Shown here: piece by piece, positions 47,801-61,793 of the stretch
How positions within the stretch are numbered: the first letter of the stretch is position 1
Layout: each line of letters starts with the position of its first letter
Assembly (NCBI GenBank): GCA_944470555.2
Contig: OX104130.1
Location: 67,027,160 to 67,091,159 of the forward strand
DNA from: Heterobilharzia americana
Lineage: Eukaryota; Platyhelminthes; Trematoda; Strigeidida; Schistosomatidae
DNA: 64,000 nt
Direction of reading: 5' to 3'
Translations under genes and position numbers: made by a program
Notes under the pieces: model-generated
The model's database searches: none
Told to the model about the DNA's origin: nothing
The model's input: only the letters and a program-made list of their open reading frames with translations

Positions 47801-50800
47801 CTCAGCCGTATGCATACCAATATACTGTCCTACAATGAGTGGAACGAGATGATTCCTTAAAACTTAGGTGGAGAGAGAGATTAATAACCGAATGTTTGTT
47901 TATCGAATCAAAATCAAATATCTGCAACGGGGGAATGCCTCACTAGCTGTTCCGGGAATGTGGCAACTTCTACAACCTATATGACGAAGATGGAAGGAGT
48001 TAAAACTATGTAAAACATGTCTAAAAGTTGTGGAATTCTCCTGATATGATGACAATGATTAATCCGGTTCAGTAGATAACACTTTCGCTGTGCGAAACAT
48101 CTAACAAACAGACTAAAATGCAATGAATTGTTTTTACTTTTTGAATTCGTATAATGGATTTTCTTACTGTTGAGTTTGAACCGTGTTGGGAGGTGTAGAC
48201 TTCCAGGTTGGGGTCCCGAAGACGATAGGAATCAGTGGTTGAGGACTCTTGGTGACATGACTAAAAATTGGTCACAATGGCTCAAATGCATTCGCTCTTT
48301 GACATCTAAAGCTTGAATATTTGCGCTGACTTTTATCTCAAAATATTTTATTCTCCCACAACTTCATTTTCTGTGGTATTAATCTTTCCTCATCTTAGTA
48401 CACCGAATTGTGGCAACTTAAACCGATGCACTTGTGTGTGAGTTTCTACGTTGGTTTAGTCTGTCCGACTGGCTTCATGTAACCATCTTAAATGTTACAG
48501 ATTTACATGCCTGCAGTGCTAACTTTGTCTATAGTTACTATATGCCTGAATCATATTTTACTTTCACTTTCATACTTCCTAAATTCTAAAGTTCACAGCA
48601 TTGAAATGTCTAAAAAGTAGTTGGTATTTCCATATTAGATTTGTTTATTTGATATAAAGCGCACAGTGATACAGTATTATTTACTTGATTACGTTTCGAG
48701 CATAAATTATTGCTCATAATCATATCAATGTAATCACACTTCTTTCGACATCTGATTTTATAGTCCTGTCACCTGATCTCTCTTTGTTTTTTTGTTTTTT
48801 GATTGGTAGTAAAGTTTTCCATATCTCTGGTATAGGTGTTGCGTCATTCCTATTACATGTGTTGGGTGTGAATTCGATGAACAAAGATTCAGTAATTAAT
48901 CTCTCTCTCCACCTAGCTATATTAGACTTAAGTACAGTGGTTTTGTCCCATCCTATTGTGTGGTTGTGTGTTAATGAATGTAATGCAATGGCTGAGTGTT
49001 TTTCTAGGTTATTGATCTTATTGGGGTCTGTCGTTCTATGTTTAGCTAAATTCCTATGTTCTGTTAATCTAACTGACCCCGACCGGCTAGTTTGACCTAT
49101 GTATTTGACTTCACAGTCATTACATGGAATTTGGTAGATTATATTATTTTGCTTAATTGGTTCTATCGGATCTTTTAGCCGACACAGCTTACCTCTAAGT
49201 GAGTTTGTTGGTTTAAATGCCACCCTAATTCCAACCTTGTTGAGAATCCTACGTATGGTTTCTGATGTTCCTTCCTTGTATGGTATCACAATAGAGGTGC
49301 TGATTTCCTTTCTACTTATGTTGTCACTATTATTTGTATTTGTATTAGTGTTATTATTTTGCTTCTTATGCGTCCGTGTGAATTTCTTAATAAAATGATG
49401 GGGATAATTATTAGTTATTAACGCTTCTTTTATGTGTTTCAATTCCTTATTTAAGTCCTTACAATGACTAGTGAGTTTCTCAGCTCTGTTATTTAGACAT
49501 TTGACTAAACCCGCTTTAACTGACACTGGATGAGATGACTTGAAGTCTAGATACCTGTTAGAATGTGTTGGTTTTCTGTAGACGGTAGTATCTAAACCAC
49601 CATCTATCCTTCGTTTTATTCTGCAATCCAACATAGGTAATTCTCCTTGTTCATTTTCTACTTCGTAGGTGAATTGGATTGCGTTAACTACTGAGTTTAT
49701 GTGTGTCAAGAAACTGTCGATATGTTCCGATTTCAACACTGTAAATGTGTCATCTACATATCGCCACCATATCTTAGGTGTCGGATTATATGTTCGTAAA
49801 GCCATATCTTCCCAACTATCCATAAATATATCTGCTACTATAGGGGATATTGGTGATCCCATTGCTACTCCTTCTGTTTGTCTGTATATCTTTCCCTGAA
49901 ACTTGAAGACTGTCGAGGTTAAGCATAACTGCACTCCTAACATGATTTCACCAACCGATGCCTTGGTTCTTTGAGTAAGTTGTGAGTCAGTATCTAGTTG
50001 ATTTCTGACTGCCTCCAGTGCCATATTGATTGGTATTTTAGTATAAAGACTTGTTACGTCAAAACTAACCATTTTTTCATCCTCTTCTATGTGCAGGTCA
50101 TTAAGTTTTTGTTTCAACTCGTAAGAATTTACTAGTCTAGAGTTGGAACGGTCTCTAACAGGACGTAATACTGATGCTAAATACTTTGATATCTCATATG
50201 TTGGTGTGTTTCGGAAGTCAACTATCGGCCTAATGGGATAACCTGCTTTATGAACCTTAATAGTACCGTAAATTCTGCTAGGATTATTAGTTTTTGGCAT
50301 TAAAGTAAACCATTCGGACTTACCTAGAGATGGCTTCAGTCAAACTAATAATCCTAGCAGAATTTACGGTACTATTAAGGTTCATAAAGCAGGTTATCCC
50401 ATTAGGCCGATAGTTGACTTCCGAAACACACCAACATATGAGATATCAAAGTATTTAGCATCAGTATTACGTCCTGTTAGAGACCGTTCCAACTCTAGAC
50501 TAGTAAATTCTTACGAGTTGAAACAAAAACTTAATGACCTGCACATAGAAGAGGATGAAAAAATGGTTAGTTTTGACGTAACAAGTCTTTATACTAAAAT
50601 ACCAATCAATATGGCACTGGAGGCAGTCAGAAATCAACTAGATACTGACTCACAACTTACTCAAAGAACCAAGGCATCGGTTGGTGAAATCATGTTAGGA
50701 GTGCAGTTATGCTTAACCTCGACAGTCTTCAAGTTTCAGGGAAAGATATACAGACAAACAGAAGGAGTAGCAATGGGATCACCAATATCCCCTATAGTAG

Positions 50801-53800
50801 CAGATATATTTATGGATAGTTGGGAAGATATGGCTTTACGAACATATAATCCGACACCTAAGATATGGTGGCGATATGTAGATGACACATTTACAGTGTT
50901 GAAATCGGAACATATCGACAGTTTCTTGACACACATAAACTCAGTAGTTAACGCAATCCAATTCACCTACGAAGTAGAAAATGAACAAGGAGAATTACCT
51001 ATGTTGGATTGCAGAATAAAACGAAGGATAGATGGTGGTTTAGATACTACCGTCTACAGAAAACCAACACATTCTAACAGGTATCTAGACTTCAAGTCAT
51101 CTCATCCAGTGTCAGTTAAAGCGGGTTTAGTCAAATGTCTAAATAACAGAGCTGAGAAACTCACTAGTCATTGTAAGGACTTAAATAAGGAATTGAAACA
51201 CATAAAAGAAGCGTTAATAACTAATAATTATCCCCATCATTTTATTAAGAAATTCACACGGACGCATAAGAAGCAAAATAATAACACTAATACAAATACA
51301 AATAATAGTGACAACATAAGTAGAAAGGAAATCAGCACCTCTATTGTGATACCATACAAGGAAGGAACATCAGAAACCATACGTAGGATTCTCAACAAGG
51401 TTGGAATTAGGGTGGCATTTAAACCAACAAACTCACTTAGAGGTAAGCTGTGTCGGCTAAAAGATCCGATAGAACCAATTAAGCAAAATAATATAATCTA
51501 CCAAATTCCATGTAATGACTGTGAAGTCAAATACATAGGTCAAACTAGCCGGTCGGGGTCAGTTAGATTAACAGAACATAGGAATTTAGCTAAACATAGA
51601 ACGACAGACCCCAATAAGATCAATAACCTAGAAAAACACTCAGCCATTGCATTACATTCATTAACACACAACCACACAATAGGATGGGACAAAACCACTG
51701 TACTTAAGTCTAATATAGCTAGGTGGAGAGAGAGATTAATTACTGAATCTTTGTTCATCGAATTCACACCCAACACATGTAATAGGAATGACGCAACACC
51801 TATACCAGAGATATGGAAAACTTTACTACCAATCAAAAAACAAAGAGAGATCAGGTGACAGGACTATAAAATCAGATGTCGAAAGAAGTGTGATTACATT
51901 GATATGATTATGAGCAATAATTTATGCTCGAAACGTAATCAAGTAAATAATACTGTATCACTGTGCGCTTTATATCAAATAAACAAATCTAATATGGAAC
52001 TATATTCTACCACAGTGCCCAAGTTTTTCACTTATAGTAGTTGGTATTTTTCGTGAGTTCAGCAGATGCCTTCCTAATTTGTTTGCTGTCTTCATAAATG
52101 ATATTCTAGTCCCCAAATGTTTTCATGTAAACTTAATAGCTGTAGGAAACCATCAGTGACTGATACTCATTACTAGTAAGCTTATTGTGTTTTGTTTAGA
52201 GTTTGTGAACAAGTCAGTGAGATACAGAAACAAATCTAAGTGAAACCTGGCGCAGATATACATCGGTTTCAGTTGTCGCACTTCACAGCAACATGCAAAA
52301 ATGAAGTAGGTAGAAAAATGGATCTGAAAGTAGCCATAGTGTACGAGCCAAAATGGGATAAGGGGGTTCATGAAACTATTCAAGGTTTCAAAGATGATAA
52401 AAAGTGTATGCACCTGCGCGATTGTGACTGATTTTCTACAATTTCACCAAGGATCTCTATCCATCGACTTATATCTTCTCCTTCAGGTGATCTACTCCTT
52501 CCTACATGGCTCGTATTGACAGTCACACTTAATGTACTAGTCTCATATCTTGTTTTTGATGAACCTGAAGCGTCTCTAACTCTATACATCCTATTTCAGT
52601 TAACGATGCTCATTGGAATAGGCGGTTATTCGGCATTCGCGACATATCCAAACTGCTCCCATTGCGGAAAGTTTGTTATTTCGACGACCAATTTGGCTTG
52701 CATGTCGATTAACATGCACCTAACGTTGACATCACTCGCCTAACATGCTTAAAGCTAAGGAAAGAAAGCATCAGGATTAGGTAATAGATGACAATTATTT
52801 ATGCTTATTAGTATAACTGGTAAGAAGAAAACGATGGTTAATGAAACCATCACTGAAAAGGATTAGTACCTGATAACGTCTCAAGGAAGGCGACTAGAGC
52901 GTTGGACGGAACACTAAAAAAAGTTCAGCAGGCCTACACCCAAGATTAAGCTGTCCAGCTTTATATCCCGATTCGAATAGGATGTAGATGCTGGTGCCTC
53001 AACTCTCCTGGAGACTAAGTAGTCTGTTTCAAATCTGAAACGATGTAGAGCAGCAAAACCTCACGGTGTGCCACCAAAGGTTTTGAAGATGGAGGCAGGA
53101 AATTGCTAACTAGAGTAACAGAGGTCCTAGGTAGTGTATAGAAACAAGAGATAGTCCCATCTGACTAGTTTATATAACTGATCATTCTAGTCTCCATAAG
53201 AGGAGAGAAATGCTGTGATATCCCCATAGCAGAATCAGTTTAGCTAACATCGTGTTCAATATCCCCGGGGCCTTAGTTATCCGACGCCTAACTGAAGCTC
53301 GGATGCAACAAACTTAAGAAAACCAGGCAAGTTTGAGATCTGGATGAGGGTGCATCGATCAAATTTTTATTCTTTGATAGGTCGTGGGACACAGGCATAC
53401 TTACTGGGAACACTCTTGACCCTGTCGATCGAGAGGCGTTGTGACGGTATCTGACTATGTAATGCTAACCAAAGCTCTCTACTCGAACTCATACAACCGT
53501 GTAAAGAATTACCAGGAGTTGTCATTTGAATTGATAATAACCATTAATATCCATCAAGGATGCCCATTGTCATCGTTCCTGCTTAAATTCGCTTTAGATG
53601 TACTGATGAACATAATCTTGGGTAACTCGGATTTTACAGGAGTTGATCTATTCTCTGAACGGCATCTGCTTGACTTGGAGTACACAAACGCTGAACCCCT
53701 TCAGCGGGAATTTGAGTAGGTTTGGCATGCGCTTTTCACCTGTCAAATGTAAGATGATGTTTCAGGACTGGTTTACACCGACCCCTAGTTTAAAGGATAG

Positions 53801-56651
53801 AGAGGGAAGTGATAGAGTGCGTTGACCACTTCACCTACTTGAGAAGCTGCATCAGCTCAAATGGATTGATTGCTAACGAATTCTCGTTTTGAATACAAAA
53901 AGCTACTTTCGGCATTTGATAACTTGCATCATCTCTGGCACCGGCGAAATATCCAACTACTCTTCCACTGTCTTGCTTAACGGCTGAAACGGCCTCTGAA
54001 AGTAGGTTTAAAGGGATTACAAGTGTCTTCATAGCATTACTCACGCATGGTGGAACCACCACCGTGTGAACAATTTAGAGGTTAGCCGAATTGTACTAAA
54101 CAAAGAAAGCAAGTCAGTCGATAAAGTTGTGAACCCTCACCGACTAAAAATGTGGACGTGTTGACCATGTTGAACCACTGCCTACTTGAATGTATGATGT
54201 TAGTCGAAATAGGATTGGGTTGTAAAAAGGCTAGAGGGTTACTGAGCCAAGATGTGGCACCAGCCCATCAAGTATCTGACTATTGGTCTGAACCGTGTAG
54301 ACAGATGCAGACTGTCTGGCTGACGAGAGGCGTTTCAGGCAATAGAGGAATCAACGAATGAAGATTGCCGTTGGCATGGCCGAAAATAGGTTACAATAGT
54401 GCGGATATATTCACTCCTTGGTGTCTTCTAAAGTTTGAACATTCTCATCAACTTTGGATTTCAACATACTTTTTCTCTCATACACTTCAGGTTATTTTGG
54501 CATCACTTTCATAGCTACCCGGTTTTTTGCATGTTTCTAATAAATGACCAGCGCTATCCAGTTGTGTTAGGAGAAGTTGGATGTAGTATGTCTTGTATGA
54601 TATGAATGAATTTGTTGGAGAAGTACATAGAAGATGCACGCTCTTGTTGTTATTATTTGTTTATATGTGACAGTGTTGTGATGATACCTTGCGTGGCCAC
54701 ATTGCTTGTGTTTTTTATCGAGGTTATTAGTGTCTGTTCTGATGTTGAAGTTGTTTCTCAGTTTTCCGCTGAGCTGAGCTTGGCTCTTTAATTTATTGTT
54801 TGTCTAGTAGTTCGTCTTTTTAAAAATATAATATCTTATATGTTCACACGAAGTTACATACATATGTACCGACCTATAACTGTACATTCGCGTAACATGT
54901 CTAAATTTCTGAAAATTAGATTTATAAGATTTTTTAAGTAAAGCTTATGGATATTTGCGCAGCAAAGGCATACTTTTGGACTAATAAAAGATTTGATACA
55001 ACTCTATTGCAGCGTTTTGAGCATCTGAAAAATCGTGTGTGATGAAAACTGCTTTATTTCACTCTTACACGGGTGTTACTGATTTATCTCTAGCTGCAGA
55101 AGTTACAAGCAATAGTTTTTTCGGATTATGGTGATCATGCGTTTAAAAAAAATCTTGTCATTTGATATGCCACTTAATGTCCTATTCCCATATATATTAA
55201 CCATCTAAAGTTGTTCAGTTTCCGTTACTTTGCTTATGCTTTAAGGGTGCATTTGATCCAATACAACACACTGATAAAATGTAGAGTCTTTCGAATGATG
55301 TGGAGGGAAATGATTTGGATTCATTTCGCGTTTGTGCATTGTGAGAGGATGATTTAAGACTGGTTTGCATCGACTCTACTTGGGAATAGGAAGGGAAGTG
55401 GTTAAACGCACTGGACGCTTCTCTTGAGAGTTTGCATCAGCCAGAACAGCTGGTGGGGGAACCACGATGTCAGTAATGTTGATATCAGGTGTAGAGTACT
55501 AACCAAGTGAGTCAATGAGGTTATGAATTGTGACAGACTGAAATCGTCTGGACATTTACTACGCATGCCGTGCTGCCGCCTACTTCGATGCACGATGTCA
55601 TTCGAAGTAGCATTAGAAAAGGATATGGCTCAGAGTGGCCGGATATAGATGTGATACCAAGTCATGAAGTTTGACTGTTGGTCTGAATCGTGTACTGAGA
55701 TGTAGGCTATGACTAAGGCTATCGATACTTTAGGAGTCAGGAGCTAAGGACTGTCGGTCGTCATGGTGCGGTTGCTTGTAGTTTTTCATCTTCGAAATTT
55801 TAAAAGTTTCCTTCATCTATTTATTCTCTTCTATATGCTGTACTTTTGTCTACTTTAATACCATTCTCTTTTATCCACTTTATCCCTTGCTTATTGATGT
55901 GAGATGTAAGGTCTTGAACAGCTACATTTTTGTGCGGCGTCCCATGTTTCGTATGAGGACAACCCTAATAGATCGATTGAAAAGGGTAAAGAACCAAAAT
56001 TAACTAAATTTAACTCTAACTTAGTATGTGTATGTTTGGTATTGAAAACGTAGCATCTTTTATTATTAGATACACCACTGTTGATTTTTTCAGACCTTGC
56101 TAGGGGTCATTTACTGAGTGAGAATAGTGTTTAACTCAGTATTTGAGTTTGGTAAATGTTACTGATAGTTCTTTCTTCATTGTCGCACTTTAAGGTGAAA
56201 GCATATTCCTTTTCGAATAGAATCAAAAGCAGCTCAGCAACCTTGTACACGTCCGTGCAGTCGGTACTGAACCACACCTATTGTATGAGGGTTAGTGTTA
56301 CCACCTGGGGGCCCAATTCTCGGTAGGTGGAGCAGTGTTCAAACCCGTGACCCACTGGTCGAAAGTCATCTCCCTAAACCAATAAGCCACAACTCCATCC
56401 TATTTGATTCAAAATTATCACACAGTATCGCTTCTTTTGGCTCAGTGTGTTGTTAGGTGTACTAGTGCATGATGCTTTTATAGAAAAACAAATCAAAAGG
56501 TGGGTAAATGAATGTAGACTCAACAAAAATAGGAATTATGTACTGTCAAAATTCATGTGTCATCAAAACTGCTAATTTGGTTACCCATTCCTTCTAATTT
56601 TAAGATGCAATTTATAAGCATATCCGTAGCTGCACAGCACATGCTAATTGA

Positions 56652-56717
<66 letters not shown>

Positions 56718-59700
56718 GAACTTTATCTCTATATGGTACACGAGGTAGACGATTAGGTATATGTAGCATATTCTCTAGTCATAACAGTCACCGCATGTTC
56801 ACTTTTTGTTGACTGTTAAAAGTCCTGCACTATTTGATATCACTACACATGAACAATACGTCAAAGATCGGTTTTCAGGTATATGGTACGTAATGAGTTC
56901 CAAATTTAACAACTATATTTCCCAGTCACATAGAGAATCTTCATTCAGATGACCATGATTCTTAGATCTGTTTAAACATATGCTATGACCAACACATTCA
57001 AATATGTGTTCACTTATTCGTAAGGTTGCAAAATTTTTCACTTGATTTACTTTTGTTCACACTTAGAACTTGAAAACAATGTTTTCTGGTTTCTTTACAT
57101 TTTCATTTTTTCTCTGTGCTACAACAGAGTTAGTGCATTTTCAAACCTTGTGATCTTTTTACACTAACGCAGTTTAACTGTTCATAAATCGTGTTATGCA
57201 TTTTCCTATTTTCAGTTTCGGTCATACAGCAGCCCATCATTTCCCGTGTTTTTATGACCCCGAACACGACGCGTCCAGTCACAACTCCTGCTACTAAACC
57301 CATAATATCTGTTCCTCCTTCAACTCTTGGTCCAATTTCTGCTCGACGGCGTCCTACTATTTTAAAACGAACCCCAGGAACAGGTAGTTCCGCATCTTCC
57401 AACTCGTTGATCACATGTCGTCCAGCTGGTAATATTTAGCACTTTTCACTTACTCTGCATTTTTTATTTGTCAGATTTATATTTTATCGTGCCTCTGGAT
57501 GCTAAAGAAGTTACTTTCATCACTCTTTAAATTTTGTTTTACTGATTGCGACTGTTACAGCTGCTGTTCTGTTACAGCAGAAGTTACTAAAGTGGGACAG
57601 CCGAAATGTGTCCAGATTACGAAACCAGTGTAAAATGATATCACTACAATATTTCCAAACACCACTACCTGACGTTATTAATACTTTCACGGTAATGTCA
57701 TGAGATGAAAACGGTGTTAGTCTGACGAAGTTTAATGAAGGTTCATAACGCAAAAAGTAAAAGTTCGTTAAATACAACAGCAATGCATTTCCGGTTAAAA
57801 CAATGTCCTAAGTGAAATACCTTTGTCCCTAACAGTATTTGTATCTGTATGACTATTGCGTTAACCTCTTGCATTCCGAGGTATAAGATTTCTCTAATGA
57901 GTCAAGAGAGTGATTTCACACAGACTTCTATCAATCTTGATGAAGCACTTTCCTAAAAAATCCCCAGTAAATTTAAAGGAATCATGTTTTCACAGTGTAA
58001 GGGGTTGGTTTAAATACAGAATGAAGTGAATGCTAAATCAACAGTGTTTTCATCTGTAAGACTTTATGGTTTAAGTTATCAACAAGTTAACTTAAGTTAT
58101 CAACAATCATTACACAGCGAAATTGTTAAAGGTAAAAAGTCCTTTCCATTGTATCAATAGTTTTGAAGGTGATAAGCTGATATTGGTTTCTTATTCTTCT
58201 TGTACTTATGTTTATTCTTCGGACCTCAGTTTTCTTGGAAATTGCCTTCTGATCTCAGTCTAAATTCCATTCTGTGACCAGTCCCACTTTCTGATGTGAA
58301 AAATCATATCTGGAAAAGTCCAAGTTCAGATACTAAAACAGGTTAAGTTATGACAACTTCGTGATATCACTCTTACAAGCTAAGTTGTAGACTATTACTG
58401 TTGTTGTGACTGCTTTTGTCAAGTTTATGAGCAGTAGATGACTGGAAGTAGTCAAAATGCAGTTTATTTTCGCCAGTATTTATGATTATGGTTTTGTTCG
58501 TCCTGTCATGTTGGCAACTAGCAACAGTGTGTGCTTCGTCCAAGTATGAAGCAACACAGTGCTTTTCGATCGCGTTTTGTATTATCTTCGTGACTAGTGG
58601 GAGACCTTCAAATGTAATTAACAAATCCATTTATTTTACTAGTGTGATACTAACTACATAAAAAAGAATGGCTCAAACCTATGGTTTTAAATATCAGCAG
58701 ACTAAGCTATGCATTCTGAAAGTTTTGTAGCTTATCGATCTTATAGTGATGTTCTTCTACTTTCCAGTCTTTGAAACATCGGAAAGTGATGCTGATTTAT
58801 CAGCGTCACCTTCTAACCGTGCAATTGGTGTATTTAACTCTGGTACTTCTTCACAACTACAGAAACCTATCAGCCTGATAACTACTGAAGAGTCGGGATC
58901 TTCCAGCAATTTGAGTAATGCAACCACCAAATTATTACAATTAGTTACCACACCATCAACTCCTTCAGAACGCCTAAATCCGAATCAAACTGCCAGTGAT
59001 CGTTTGTTTGGTAAGCGTCTTGTTGCGTATAACAGAAATACGTCACAAACTCCTATAACATCATCAACCCCAACCCAGAATTCAGTAACAACTTATCAAA
59101 GTTCAACGTTAACAAGTAAGCTTAGTGTTTCATTTTATCTAAATAGGTTCATCTTATTCACAGCTAAAATACTAGTTATAAATTTTCTTATAGGCGTTTT
59201 AAACTGTCTAAATTTCGAAATAAATTGCTTCTTGATTCAGACGTAAAAAACTCAGAATATTTTTGGTTGTGTTCCTCCTTTCATGATAGGTAGAAGGAGT
59301 ACTAAGTGCCGTCAAACTATGCAGACAACCAAATATTCTTCAGTAATTCGTGGTTGCCGAAGGATTGGATTTCGTACCGAATTATTACTTGATATTGCAT
59401 AGATGGGCATGGGTTAGTAAAAGCTAATCGAGCGTTTTATGCCTGTGCGGAGATTTAGTTGGTCACTGACCCACCAGAGCTGATCGGACTTCTTAAATAA
59501 GTGAAGTAACCAACACACTCAATGTTGTTCGATGAGGCGCTAACCCAGACCAGTTGCTTAGCAACAGTTTGCAGTAGGGTGATGAAAAATGCATCCCGAA
59601 AATTCTCAAACTGCCACTCAAAGTGTTCAGATGGTTCTGCATCCCGTTAACGTCGCCCAGCAGGATTATGCATTCTGTGTGCTCTACATCGATCAGTGAT

Positions 59701-61734
59701 TTCCCTATAAATAGGTCAATCCCTGTTAGTTTAGATAAGAAGACGAAAGGTCTCCATAGGAACGTATATGTCCAAGTTAAATAGAAATGAAGAAAGTGAG
59801 AGATCTTTGGCCAACATCACTCGATGAATACAACTCAAAATAGGCTCTAGTACACCCACAGATGTTTAAACATAGTGCCTTCAACATATTGATGCACTTA
59901 GTCAGCACTTTCCAGTAAGACATTGCTATGATGCCTCTTGATCAACGGCGTCAAACGCTGCCTTCAGATCAACAAATACAGCTATTGTCCGACGCTAATA
60001 ATTGAGTTTGGGCTTCAGAACCTTGCGGAGGTTGGATATCCGGTGGACACACTCATGATGAAATCGGAAGCCTGTGCAGTTTCCTCATATTCGCTGTTCC
60101 TGAGCTTCAATTAGGTGTCTAATGGTTACTGAATCTTAGGCTTTATGTTCGTCAGATTGTTTCGCCAGCTGTTATCGCTGGAGAATATCTTTTGTTTGGA
60201 AACAGACAGTTGAGATGGGATCATATCTGACCACCATACACTGGCTAAAACTTCAATAATTCAACCAGTAGTCCGCTGTCATCGTCCCTAAATACATATA
60301 GTACTAGCCCACCTGAGGCTTGCTGTCTTTCGTTTCCTATCACTATTAGCCTTTGAAATTTCTGTGATTGTTGGAGGTCTCCTCCCAGTTCTCGAATCGG
60401 AATGTGACTAAATAGCACACAATCGAAAACTAGCTGAAAGCCAGTTAAACTGTCCCTGTAAATGTTTCACCTATCATTGCAACCGTCTACCCTGGGAGCA
60501 AACTGCAAGCCCATTCTCCTCTGCTGTGGTCTAACTAACCACTGAGTCTTTGATTCATTTTCCTTGATAAAACGAAATGTCTATCACCACTATTTTTTCC
60601 ATCTTTTTGACCTTCGCTGACCACCACCACTGACGACCATTGCATAGATTGTTCATCAACCTACATTTAGTTGATTCTGCTCCTCATTGTATTAAACGCA
60701 TCCAGGAAGGCATTCATGTACATACATTATTTCAGAAGCTACTGGAATCTACCAGTCCTTTTCGGTAGAACTGTGACTCATTGGTTTGGGTAGCTGGTTC
60801 TTAACCATTTGGTCACGAGTTTGAATCCCATTCCAACTGTCGAGCTCTTGGCAGCCAACTAGTGTCATAGCCCTTACATAGTAGATGTCGCTCATTGCCC
60901 ATTGCACGATCATGAACATAGTTGCTGAGTTCATTATGGTTTTCATATTCTCTTTCTGGGTGTCAGGTCTTTAATTTTGTCCTCACAACAAACTAGAGGT
61001 ATCTCTAAGTTCCTTCAGGATAAGAGTAGTTTTTTATAACTGTCTAGTCAGCCCATTTTTGAAGGTAACCTTTCTCTGTTACATCGTCATTTGGAGACTG
61101 TTTCGATCAATCTTTCGAATATTACTTCACATTTCTGGCTAATGGAAAGGTTTTCAAGTCAGTCTTCCAAATACCAACTCGTCCAACACACTAAAACAAA
61201 CTCAGGAAAAAAGGAAAACAATAGTAATAGAGAATAGTTTTAAATTCGTTGCATGCAACTACATACACATATTTATCATGTAGTGCTGTGGTTTACTGGC
61301 TCAATCCTCCTACTGTTAAGCGATTGATCTCAAGTGCAAATCAGATTCCATCTACTTCTACATGGGCAGTCTGGTAGTTTCATAAACTCACACACTAATT
61401 ATTGATCATAGGGTATTACGTTAATCCACACGGAGTCTGGTTACACTAAAATCTTCACATTACTTAATCATTATAACAGGTAATTTCATATTCCACGTAA
61501 AAAGCCCACCGCTACCGAGTAAACTATTTTGTTAGCGTTAAGGAAGTTTAGATTGGCTAAGTAACTACCTTGGTTTTTGAATTTTGTGTATCGTTGTGAT
61601 TGTCTGATAAATCCTACTGTTGTGAGAGAAGTAACTAGAAAGGCTAGCGGTCCCTATGAATGATGTAAATTTTGATGACGGGGTTTTATATTTGCAAAAT
61701 GGAAATAAAAACGTTCATGAAACACGAATAAGTT

Positions 61735-61793
<59 letters not shown>

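Larger units (their letters stand above)
48630..52035. mobile_element. Young head-to-head inverted pair of Penelope-like elements
   Basis: Left arm 48630-50293 (minus) and right arm 50342-51999 (plus) are near-identical inverted copies joined by a 48-bp spacer (50294-50341). The spacer reads on the minus strand as further upstream coding (LKPSLGKSEWFTLMPK), so it belongs to the left copy and the right copy is shorter at its 5' end. The right copy has about 37 bp more 3' tail (to CAAGTTTTTCACTTAT). A 14-bp duplication flanks the whole unit, so it behaves as one insertion. Both copies are 5'-truncated relative to a full Penelope protein. Lies in intron 7 of the second gene. Confidence 0.92.

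Noticed and set aside
48784..49095. Open frames antisense to the Penelope proteins (also 49669-49899, 50736-50966, 51540-51836)
   Set aside because: They occur identically in both arms only because the arms are copies. They are antisense to conserved RT and GIY-YIG motifs and have no features of their own.
56553..56748. Open frames with long YIYIYI runs
   Set aside because: They are simply the (TA)n microsatellite read in either direction. The same applies at 41763-42035 and 61654-61836.
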